IMG/VR virus record: IMGVR_UViG_3300032898_000007
Location: 1 to 46,240 of that record
Source of the DNA: a virus
Length of the DNA stretch: 46,240 nucleotides
Direction: 5' to 3' (one strand)
How positions within the stretch are numbered: the first letter of the stretch is position 1; each line of letters opens with the position of its first letter. The notes beneath the pieces were generated by a model, which worked only from the letters and a program-made list of their open reading frames with translations, was not told the origin of the DNA and did no database searches. A program made the position numbers and the translations under genes. Below, one piece after another: positions 31,913 to 40,200 of the stretch.

Positions 31913-33847
31913 ATGGCCGGGAAGGCAGCTAAGTTCTCAAGGCGAGCGCAGGAAAGCGGTCTTGGTCGGATCTTTGACGAGGTCATGCAGAGTGGTGAAG
32001 AGATCACTCGCAGTGATCTTGGCTACGAGATTGACTTCATTGAGTCCCCGCAAGGTCTAGGCCTCACACTCTACCCGATGCAGCGTGTCCTGGTAAAGGC
32101 CACCTTCGGCATCCCCTTCGACTACAAACCCGTTATGGTCCCCATCTGGGACACCATGAAAGAGAACCTCCTTTATGAACTCACCGAGGCGCAGGCCCTC
32201 GCCTATTTCTACGATCAGGGTAAATGCAACATTCGCGATTGGCGCGATATTCCGGAGAAGGGGTTTGACACCATCGTCGCTTTTGCCGGTCGTCGCGGTG
32301 GAAAGTCCGAGATCGTGGCAGCTATCAGCGGAGCGATGCTCCGCAACCTGCTCCAGATAGCGAACCCGCAGCAGTACTACGGCCTGGCGGCGGGCTCCGA
32401 GATCGACTTCAGCTTCATGGGCACGGATGATACCGGCGCACAGCGAATTTATACCAAGCTGCGCCAGAGGATCAATGAGTCTCCGTTCTACGGCCACTAT
32501 ATCCGGGTCAACAATCAGGACGAGATGCGCTTCGTCACCGAATCCGACTGGGCAAACCGCGATATATTGCCGTCGATCCGGGTGGCCTCCTACCCCTGCA
32601 CCACGCAGTCTGCCCGTGGTCCATCCAACTACTTCGTCGCGCTCGACGAGTTCCAGTTCTTTCGATCGTCAAAGGAAACCAATTCGTCGGACATGTATAA
32701 GGCCGCTACTCCGTCAACGGCGCAGTTCGCACCTAAAAATGATCCCGACAGACCCGACTCGAAGGTACTGGTGATCTCCTCACCAGCGAATAGGGTCGGT
32801 AAGATGTTCGACCTGCATAGCACGGCTCTAGCTGAGGGGGCGGCGTCGGGCATCTTTACGATTCGCCTCTCCACGGTTGAATTGAACCCGCGCATCCCCC
32901 GCGCATGGCTGCTTCGCGAGCTTAAACAGAATCCCGATACATTCAAGGCCGAAGTAGGTGGCGAATTCCTCGACGGCAAGGGCTCCTACGTGCCGGAGGA
33001 GAAATTTGTCATCTGCATCGACCGGCAGCGGGAGAACCGCGTCCGCTTCCACCCTGACGCTGTGGGCCGCAAATACTTCTGGGGGCTCGATCTTGCCATG
33101 AAGGGGGACGGAACGGGCCTCGCGATCGGCCACCTGGAGGTCACCGAGGGGAAAGGAATTGAACTGATCTTCGATTACATCGACCGCATGATGGTGGGTG
33201 AACCTTTCACGGGGCCGGGGGTGATAAATGGGGCACGTGTAAAGGACTTGAAAGAGCTTGATTTGACTGATGTCCTGTTGTGGCTCTTTCACATGCACCA
33301 GATCCTGCCATGTTATCGGGGATTAACGGACCAGCACGCCGGGTCGCATTTCAAGCAATTGCTTCAGATCAACGGCATTACCGAAATGGAACTGAAGCAC
33401 CTTAATGAGCAGATCAACTCCCAGATGTACTTTGCGCTCGCGGGATTTATTAACCATGGGGCGGCCCGGTTTCCTGACGTACCAAAGTTTGAATCCGAGT
33501 TCAAACAGCTTGAGGCCACGTTTCGCAATAAGTATGTCCTCAGGGTCGAGGCTCCGAAGGAAAAAGGTGCACACGACGACATGGCCGACGCCACCGCCCT
33601 GGTGGCGCTCCTGGCTCAGGAATGGCTGGACGAGGAGGGCCACCTGGATCTCGACCCAACCGGCAAATCGTTGCAGGTCAATCCGTTCTCGCTTCCAAAC
33701 CAGCCGATTATCGACATCAACGGCGTGAGCCTCCGCGATCTCCAGGTGCTGGAGCGTATGCGAAACATCCAGGGCGGTGCGACCCAGGCGCGGCTGTTGA
33801 CTAATTATGGCCGCCATCCTTACGGACGCAGGCCCCGGCAATTCTGA
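31913..33847 (+). CDS. terminase large subunit (ATPase-nuclease)
   Basis: It encodes 644 residues. The ATPase part has a Walker A-like GRRGGKS with K131, Walker B FVALDEFQFF with D245 and E246, and a coupling-like LVISSPANRVGK. The RNase H-like nuclease has GLDLAMKGDGTG (D393) and DDMADATALV (D555, D556, D559). The enzyme pumps DNA into proheads and cuts concatemers at the portal. Length fits myoviral TerL. The start ATG has GAGGG 4 nt upstream. No small terminase gene is adjacent and no KTA is present. Confidence 0.9.
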   Translation: MAGKAAKFSRRAQESGLGRIFDEVMQSGEEITRSDLGYEIDFIESPQGLGLTLYPMQRVLVKATFGIPFDYKPVMVPIWDTMKENLLYELTEAQALAYFYDQGKCNIRDWRDIPEKGFDTIVAFAGRRGGKSEIVAAISGAMLRNLLQIANPQQYYGLAAGSEIDFSFMGTDDTGAQRIYTKLRQRINESPFYGHYIRVNNQDEMRFVTESDWANRDILPSIRVASYPCTTQSARGPSNYFVALDEFQFFRSSKETNSSDMYKAATPSTAQFAPKNDPDRPDSKVLVISSPANRVGKMFDLHSTALAEGAASGIFTIRLSTVELNPRIPRAWLLRELKQNPDTFKAEVGGEFLDGKGSYVPEEKFVICIDRQRENRVRFHPDAVGRKYFWGLDLAMKGDGTGLAIGHLEVTEGKGIELIFDYIDRMMVGEPFTGPGVINGARVKDLKELDLTDVLLWLFHMHQILPCYRGLTDQHAGSHFKQLLQINGITEMELKHLNEQINSQMYFALAGFINHGAARFPDVPKFESEFKQLEATFRNKYVLRVEAPKEKGAHDDMADATALVALLAQEWLDEEGHLDLDPTGKSLQVNPFSLPNQPIIDINGVSLRDLQVLERMRNIQGGATQARLLTNYGRHPYGRRPRQF

Positions 33848-33957
33848 AGTGATCGTAATACACGGACTATGAGGCTCTATTGTGACGGTGTACCGAGGCG
33901 ACGGTATTCGCGCCGGAGCGCTGCATAAAGCTTCATACTTTATTCCGAGGTTCTTTG

Positions 33958-34464
33958 ATGATTGCTCCTGCGGGTGGTGACCAACTAACTGTGGTTGGAG
34001 TTTCGCTCTCTCTCTTTGGTCTCCTACTGTCGTCTGGAGCCGTGACATACTTTTTGCGGCTGGGGGGCCACCTCAAGTCCCTCTCGCAGTCGCATAGGGA
34101 TACGGAGAACAAGGTGAACGACATCATACCGAAGTTCGAGGATCTCCAGAACAATCACATGCAAACGCGAGCGATCGCTACTGACGCCCAGGACAGAGTA
34201 GGCCGCCTGGAGCCTACGGTCGGCTCCCTTCGGACCGACGCCACGCGCATGTCCACGCTGATCGACACGATCATAGGTCAGATGTCAAAGCTGGATAAAG
34301 TGGACACCATGGCGGCCATCATGGAGGAGTTAAAAGGCTCCGTAGTGCCTCGTCCGGAACACGAGCGCCAATGGATCAGTGATAACCGGCGCTTTGAGCG
34401 CCTGGAAGCGGACCTCCGACTGCTCAGCACTCCGGTCGTGAAGGTTACCAAAGACGCAGATTAA
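33958..34464 (+). CDS. membrane-anchored coiled-coil protein, unknown
   Basis: It encodes 168 residues. One N-terminal hydrophobic helix (VGVSLSLFGLLLSSGAVTYF, about residues 11-30) is followed by a long charged coiled coil (RDTENKVNDIIPKFEDLQNN; LIDTIIGQMSKLDKVDTMAA). The layout is like an inner-membrane spanin or a membrane-tethered regulator; there is no lipobox. The preceding 110 nt (33848-33957) hold GGACTATGAGGCTCTATTGTGA, an imperfect relative of the hairpin elements. Confidence 0.55.
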   Translation: MIAPAGGDQLTVVGVSLSLFGLLLSSGAVTYFLRLGGHLKSLSQSHRDTENKVNDIIPKFEDLQNNHMQTRAIATDAQDRVGRLEPTVGSLRTDATRMSTLIDTIIGQMSKLDKVDTMAAIMEELKGSVVPRPEHERQWISDNRRFERLEADLRLLSTPVVKVTKDAD

Positions 34465-34604
34465 CGTACAACCGAGCAGATTTCAGCTACAACTAAGGTT
34501 GCGCCCATGTAACCATCTGTATACATCTAAACACCTCTGTAAGTTGTTCAGTGTAAATATATGTAGACACCGGATTCCGGGAAAAATCCACAGGCAAAAA
34601 AACA

Positions 34605-35188
34605 CGAAGTGTGTGTCCTAATCCGTACATTTAGGGGTATGGTGATATCAGGTTACCGATAGGCAGCAAGTAACCCAGACAGTCGTCGGCACGGATCGCG
34701 GCTGCGGGGCAAACGGTAATCGGGGTCAAACAACTTTCTATGTGTAACCTTAGTGCTTTGGTGCTTCCCGTGTCCGGCTACGGATCGAGAGATGCTTCGC
34801 ATATCGAGGTGTCCCGTCCGTCACAGCCGTCGTTCTTCAATCACCCATCAAATCCCCTGCATCTACGTGTTGCGAGCATAGGCACGGCCTCGGACTGTGG
34901 GCCGCCGTGCTCGGCCTCCCCGATCGCCCCCGCTGGTTATACAGCCATGCGGGGGCGATCGTCCTCATCCTGAAAAGACACACGAAAAAAATTGTAGCGA
35001 ATTTTAGGTTTCTACCAGCCGCTCAGTAATCACCTTTTGAGTTCCTTTGTGCGAATGCGCCCTTAGGTGCCTCACTAGGTCGAGCTAAACCCGGCTCCGA
35101 TTCCTACCGCTCTTCGTGTGTCTTTCGGGTTGAGGGCTTTTGTGTCGAAAAAACACATGCGCTCAATCAAACGCTCGAAGTGTGTCTG
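34605..35188. repeat. short GTGTGTC-type repeats
   Basis: CGAAGTGTGTGTC (34605-34617) and CGAAGTGTGTCTG (35176-35188) share 10 nt as direct repeats. GACACACGAA (34977-34986) and TTCGTGTGTC (35113-35122) are exact inverted copies that extend to 13 nt. TGTGT-ACACA (35141-35157) is a related hairpin. They may be iterons or operator sites. Confidence 0.5.
34882..34961 (+). other. two consecutive strong hairpins
   Basis: GCACGGC/GCCGTGC (34882-34910), then a 13-bp perfect stem CGATCGCCCCCGC/GCGGGGGCGATCG (34921-34961) with a 15-nt loop. No T-run follows, so this is not a standard terminator. It may be an RNA structure or a single-strand initiation site. Confidence 0.55.
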
Positions 35189-35190
35189 TA

Positions 35191-35204
35191 AGGCTCCGGA
35201 GCCT
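35191..35204. promoter_or_regulatory. 14-nt perfect palindrome
   Basis: AGGCTCCGGAGCCT, 25 nt before the sigma-like gene's ATG and downstream of any promoter for it. It could be an operator for a dimeric repressor or an RNA hairpin that limits translation. Confidence 0.5.
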
Positions 35205-35229
35205 AACCACAAGAAAACCGGAGACTTAG

Positions 35230-36192
35230 ATGCTACTCGAACAGACGTCTACTATCATCGCCGATTCAGTTGCCTCAACCCTTCTCACCAATCCTTCCGA
35301 TAACTCCTTCGAAGCCCCTTTCACATCATCCGTAACTGACGCTTCGAGCGCCGACGACCATAATGACGACGCCCCCGAAGCATTCCCATCGATCGACGAG
35401 GTTTACACCATCGCCGAGGACGGCCATTTCATTGGAGCCGATGGCTTTAATGTGCCCCGCAATGCCCACGAATTTTTCCAACGGTTTCCCAACCACGTCC
35501 GAAGCTTTGTCGATAGGCACATGATGTGGCACTCGGTCGCCGACCGCGAGGATCGCACCAGCGAGCTACAGATTTTTCTCCTCTCACTACCGCCAGTATC
35601 GAAATTCCGCGAGCCCGGCTACAACGGTTTACCTAATGGCTGCACCGATCGCATACAGGTGTTCCATCCAGACAATGCGCATGGCGCATCGAAGCCCCGG
35701 TTCCTGGCATTTATCAACTATATGTTGCTGAATGCCTTCATTTCTTTGATGAAAAAACAGGGGTCCAATCCGATTGAGCGTGTCACCAATCTTCCCTACT
35801 TTCACACTCAGGTCAGCGGGGAAGGCGAACGGGTTTACGTCGATGACGATTACCTCCACAAGTTGATCCCGGACTGCTTTGTACAGACGATGTACGCGTG
35901 CTGGGTCATGGAGGATTCGATTATGTACGACGAGGTATGCGCGTTCATTAGCGCACACAATCCGGATTTGATGCCGGTCTTCAAAGCGATCAGTTCCTGC
36001 GGATCGTTCGTGGATGCCCAGCGACTGCTCGGCATGAGTGAGCAGCTATTCACCCGCGCCCGCAACCGCCTGCGCCGTCTGATGGAGTGCTACGGAGAGG
36101 GAACGACGCCGCCGCGCCAGCGCAAAATCTATCGTCCCCGGGCCTCGAAGAGGACACCCACGATCGTGTCTGCACAGAAACGGCACGCATAG
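35230..36192 (+). CDS. sigma-like transcription factor (tentative)
   Basis: It encodes 320 residues; CCGGAG lies 8 nt before the ATG. A disordered N-terminal 60 residues is followed by FQRFPNHVRSFVDRHMMWHS, DREDRTSELQIFLLSLP and RFLAFINYMLLNAFISLMKK, an order like sigma region 2. The C-terminal segment SFVDAQRLLGMSEQLFTRAR then NRLRRLMECYG resembles the region 4 helix-turn-helix. The FLAFINY...LMKK stretch has a counterpart in the 688-aa polyprotein. The tail is basic. The first gene after the 765-nt control region is a logical place for a phage sigma factor. Confidence 0.5.
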   Translation: MLLEQTSTIIADSVASTLLTNPSDNSFEAPFTSSVTDASSADDHNDDAPEAFPSIDEVYTIAEDGHFIGADGFNVPRNAHEFFQRFPNHVRSFVDRHMMWHSVADREDRTSELQIFLLSLPPVSKFREPGYNGLPNGCTDRIQVFHPDNAHGASKPRFLAFINYMLLNAFISLMKKQGSNPIERVTNLPYFHTQVSGEGERVYVDDDYLHKLIPDCFVQTMYACWVMEDSIMYDEVCAFISAHNPDLMPVFKAISSCGSFVDAQRLLGMSEQLFTRARNRLRRLMECYGEGTTPPRQRKIYRPRASKRTPTIVSAQKRHA

Positions 36193-36214
36193 CGTGCGGG
36201 AAGGAGAACGGGGT

Positions 36215-36481
36215 ATGGCATATGCAGAGATTGTGGGCGACGCCCTTAGCACGGAGAAGGGGCGTCGCATCCTCACCCAGGCGCTCGTAGGCAGGATGCG
36301 GGAGCGCGATCTGGTAGACATCGAAGCGATGGCGCGGAAGGCCGGAGAAGAGTTCGGGTCCGAATACGAAGGCTGGATGCGCCAGGTGCTTACCGACGCC
36401 GCAGAGCAGACGTCGATCCGGGTGATTGATCGGCGGAAGTGCAAGAAACAATGCCGGGGTGCGTGCACAAATTGTGCCTGA
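36215..36481 (+). CDS. small protein with C-terminal Cys cluster
   Basis: It encodes 88 residues from ATG 36215, with AAGGAG 9 nt upstream. It is helical and charged, ending RRKCKKQCRGACTNCA, four cysteines that may bind zinc. A hairpin GCACGC-ATA-GCGTGC (36183-36197) spans the stop of the preceding gene. No family recognised; the context suggests a replication or regulation accessory protein. Confidence 0.55.
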   Translation: MAYAEIVGDALSTEKGRRILTQALVGRMRERDLVDIEAMARKAGEEFGSEYEGWMRQVLTDAAEQTSIRVIDRRKCKKQCRGACTNCA

Positions 36482-36521
36482 GCATAAATCCGGTTGTTCT
36501 TCCGGCTCGGTATTAACCATT

Positions 36522-37211
36522 GTGGAGAATCATACCGAGCCGGACCAACTGGAACTTACCGATCCCGAGACGGAAATTGTAGCCGACGAACTAACGTTTG
36601 ACCGGGCGCACGCGCATACCCTCTACAAATCCGGATTCATGGAGGTGCATCCGCATCGCTGGATGAGGATCTCCGAGGAAATCCGCATGGAGGATGTGGT
36701 CCAGATGCTCACGGGCCAAACCTCGATGAAAATCTCGTGCCCATTCCACGGTCGCGATTCCAATCCCTCCTTCCAAATTTACAGGCGCGGCAACGATGCC
36801 TGGTGTTTCGGCTGCCCGCCTGGAGAGCAATTTTACGACGCCATCATCTTTACGGCGAAGAAGCTCGGCGTCTCCAAGATCGGTGCACTTCAGTGGCTGG
36901 AGAAGCAGTTCCATCTGCCGCCGATCGCCGACATCGATCGGGAGGACCTCGAAGAAGAGCAGGACACCGGGCTCGTCGAAATCAAGTTTCGCGACTTGTT
37001 ACCTCCTTATGTGGAGCACGCAAGAAAAGATATTCAGACGGCCAAGGACGTGGACCTGGCCCACGAGTATCTCGAAATCCTGTTCGACTGCTGGCCGTCC
37101 CGCACCGAGGAGAACGCCGATCCCGACGCCGGAGACCCGATGCCCCTTGCTCGCGTAGTGGGGCCGACCGTTATCAATTACATCCTCGACAGAAAAAAGA
37201 GGGGGAAGTAG
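36522..37211 (+). CDS. primase-type CHC2 zinc-finger protein
   Basis: About 229 residues from GTG 36522. Other in-frame starts (GTG 36474, TTG 36426) overlap the upstream gene and no ribosome site is decisive. SMKISCPFHGRDSNPSFQIY then DAWCFGCPPGEQF is the CHC2 zinc ribbon of DnaG primases (C-x2-H ... C-x2-C), followed by a helix pair (DAIIFTAKKLGVSKIGALQW). The polymerising TOPRIM domain is absent. The rest is acidic and helical. It lies 3 nt before the DNA polymerase gene. It could supply template recognition to a primase encoded elsewhere. Confidence 0.7.
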   Translation: MENHTEPDQLELTDPETEIVADELTFDRAHAHTLYKSGFMEVHPHRWMRISEEIRMEDVVQMLTGQTSMKISCPFHGRDSNPSFQIYRRGNDAWCFGCPPGEQFYDAIIFTAKKLGVSKIGALQWLEKQFHLPPIADIDREDLEEEQDTGLVEIKFRDLLPPYVEHARKDIQTAKDVDLAHEYLEILFDCWPSRTEENADPDAGDPMPLARVVGPTVINYILDRKKRGK

Positions 37212-37214
37212 CGC

Positions 37215-40200
37215 GTGGCCGGTCTGTTTGACAATGTCGATGATGTTCTCAACTCCCGCATGGGAGAACTTTTCGAGACGGTCGATGAGACCATCACCGA
37301 TCAGGACACATTCATTGTCAAAGTTGAGACCTTGCCTACGGAGACCGTCGTCACAGAGGTCACCCAGACTACAACAAAGAAGCGTAAACGCAAGGTCAAG
37401 CAGCACAACATAAGCGAGGTGGCCCTTCAGGCCGCGAAGCCGAAGGTACGCAAACGCAGAGATAGAAGCCTGCGTACCCTGTTCCGCGAGAAACTGGCCA
37501 CGCTCGATCTCGCCACTCTCAAGCGCCCGTGGATGGCGAGCAAAAGCTTCCGCAACCTGGAAACAGACGAAGAGCTTAAGGAATGGGTGGACGCGATCCT
37601 TGCCGACCCTTCGCGTTGGGTCGCTCCTTATGCAGGTGCGGAGCCCGTTCCGTGTGTCGCCGTTGACACCGAGACCATCGGCCTCGACACGCGCATTCTC
37701 ATCGATATTCAGGAAGCGAAAAATCCGGACGGCAGCCGGAAGCGCGACAAATACGGCAACATCGTATGGGAAGCGACCTACGAGGTCAAGATCGAGATCG
37801 CGGGCGTCTGCCTGTCGGTTGATGGCATCTCCGGTGTCTACATCCCCATCAACCACGAGAACGCAAAGAACGTCAGTCGTGCCGCTGCGCATTACCACTT
37901 GCAGCGCCTCTTCGACGTCAGCCACCTGATATTTTATAACGCGAAATTTGACCGCGAAGTCATGCGGCATACGCTGGCGATCGTATTCCGGCCATACCCG
38001 CATTTCGAAGACGTTCAGGCATTGCATTTCAATAATGATCCAAAAGCGAAAGAGGAGGGCGACGAATTCTCGGGAGACGCTGGTGGCCTCAAAGCTCTCT
38101 CCCAAGAGAAGCTGAAAATCGACCAGATTGATTTAGGCCACATTGGTAAAGTACAGGCCGACTGGTGTCCCGTTTCCCAGACCCCTTACTGTAGCTGCTC
38201 TGAGGAGGAGCGCCGCCAGGTTAAGCACGGCACGCGAATGCAGTACGTACCCTTCACATGGATACCAACCGACATTGCTCTGTGGTACGCCGCCGCTGAC
38301 GCGATCTGCACGTGGCTGCTTTGGTTCCAGATGAAGGACGAGGCGCAGTCGCGTGTCCGTGTGCATAAGATCGACGGGGAGCAGATCGACACGCTTACAT
38401 GGATCGAGCGCCAGCGCTTCCGCATCGCCGAAGATCCACACCGGCGCATGAAGAACTGGCATATCCGTCAGATGGAAGAGCGTCGCGAACATTTACGCCA
38501 GATTGCTATCCGCATGGGCTGGCAGGAGTTGAGCGACGACAACGGCAACCTCATCGAAGACACCAAATTCAACGTCGATAAGAAGCATCTACCAAAGTTT
38601 CTTTTCGGAACCCTCCGCCTCGAAGTGGTCAAGACTACCGAGAAGGGCGCACCTTCGACGGACAAGGAGGCCATGGCCGAACTTCTCAAGCGATACCCAA
38701 AACACGAATTCCTGACGGCGCTTGATGCTTACAAGAAATACGTGGCCCTCCATCCGGAGAACCTGCGCTTTGACCCCAAGGACATGTCCGCTCGTATTTA
38801 CCTCAAGCAGAGCGTGGTCGCAGGTGGCCGTCTGGCTGCCTCGGGCGGAAAATTCGATCGCGATGGCGGCTTCGGCCTGAATGTTCAGGCCATCAAGAAA
38901 GTGGACACCTCGAAGAACTGGTTCGTCAAGGGCCGCATTCTTGATCCGGACAAGGTAGAGCCGGAAGATGTGGAGCCCCATACCGAGGATGAGCTTCACC
39001 CGTCCTGCTTCAAGGAGGCTGAAGAGGATGTCATCGTCGGCTGGAGGCAGCCGGTCGGTGGGAGCACGAATAACTTCGAAGACTCGAAGTACGAACTGTT
39101 CACGACTCAGTTTCCAGACGACATCACCGCTACGGTCGAGCGGGCCGATCCCTCGGGTGATGTCGTCATAGTGCCTAAGTATGCTGACGATGCACCGGAA
39201 CGGCACAGGACACCGGTCACCGAGCGTCGTACCGTCAAACGGCAGGCTCCGGGGATCATCAACAACCATATCGCGAACTTCCTCGGATATGCGATCTGCC
39301 TTGTACCGTCCTGCAAGACCTGCGCTAAGAAATTCGGCATCCTGATCGAAAAAGGTCGGCTCGACGCGAACCAGGTACTCAACCTGCGTGCTCTCTTCGT
39401 TGCCGAAGAAGGCTGGACCTTTTTGTCCAGCGACTACAGCAATATCGAAATGCGCGTCGCGGCAAATGAGTCTGGCGAGCCGCGCTTCATCAAGGAATTT
39501 CTCGAAGGCGAAGGCGACTTCCACTCACTCACCGCCGCGAGCGTCTTCCCCGAATTTACCGATCCGAACACGCCGGACAATGTCAAGAAGACCTACAGGG
39601 ATCTGGCCAAAATCATCAATTTCGCCTTACTCTACGGTGGGACTAAGTACACTATTTTCAGTAACATGCAGAAAAAGAAGCCGTCAATCACCATGAAAGA
39701 TACCGAGAAAATGGTGAATGATTACTGGGCTTCCGTCCCGGTATTCAAGGCTTACTGCGAAGAGAAGCAACGTATCGCCCGCGAAGAGATGCGGTGCGAA
39801 ACCGGCACAGGCCGCGTGATCAAATTCGACACCGCCATGTTGGCTGAAGGCATCCGCGTACCTACCCCGGACGAATGGGATCAGTACTGGGCATACATCA
39901 AGGTGCGCAAGCGCCAGAGGGAGGCGGAAGCGCAGCAACTGATCGAAGAGGCGGCTTCTCTCAAGGAAGTGATGGACCGCTTCTGGAAAGATCCCAAGAG
40001 CGGCGTCCGTAACTGTTCGGATTACAACCGCTTCATGTCGAAGATCCAGCGTGTGGCCGTCAACGTTCCGTTGCAGGGCCTGGCTGGCGACTTTATGCGG
40101 ATGGCGCTCAACCGAATCCGCAAGTGGGCGACCGAGGAAGAGTTCTACGTTCAGTCTGTATTCCGGCTCCACGGCTCGGTACACGACGAGATCGACTACA

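Larger units (their letters stand above)
34465..35229. other. 765-nt non-coding segment, possible origin or control region
   Basis: No credible gene on either strand. It contains an AT-rich patch (34551-34562), the hairpin GGTTAC/GTAACC (34651-34675), two strong GC hairpins (34882-34961), five short GTGTGTC/GACACAC-like repeats, poly-A tracts after two of them, and a 14-nt perfect palindrome. It separates the morphogenesis genes from a block with a sigma-like protein, primase zinc finger and DNA polymerase. That is a natural place for a replication origin and for early promoters. No clear -35/-10 pair is seen. Confidence 0.5.

Noticed and set aside
31767-32060. 97-aa open frame across the terminator into the terminase gene
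   Set aside because: It spans the hairpins and terminator and overlaps the terminase in another frame.
33864-33890. GGACTATGAGGCTCTATTGTGA as another hairpin element
   Set aside because: It has the GACTAT lead and a CTCTATTG core, but no stem of at least 4 bp in the right place, so it is only mentioned under the neighbouring gene.
34740-34973. 77-aa open frame in the non-coding region
   Set aside because: No ribosome site, Ser/Pro-rich random-looking composition, and it runs into two strong hairpins.
35118-35303. 61-aa open frame before the sigma-like gene
   Set aside because: Overlaps the start of the sigma-like gene, has no ribosome site and covers the repeats and palindrome.
37000-38105. 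Long - strand frame opposite the start of the polymerase gene
   Set aside because: Fully covered by primase-like and polymerase coding sequence with clear motifs on +.
38860-39430. Possible intein in the DNA polymerase
   Set aside because: The insertion lacks Cys/Ser start and His-Asn-Cys/Ser/Thr end junctions and has no intein blocks; it reads as an ordinary domain insertion.
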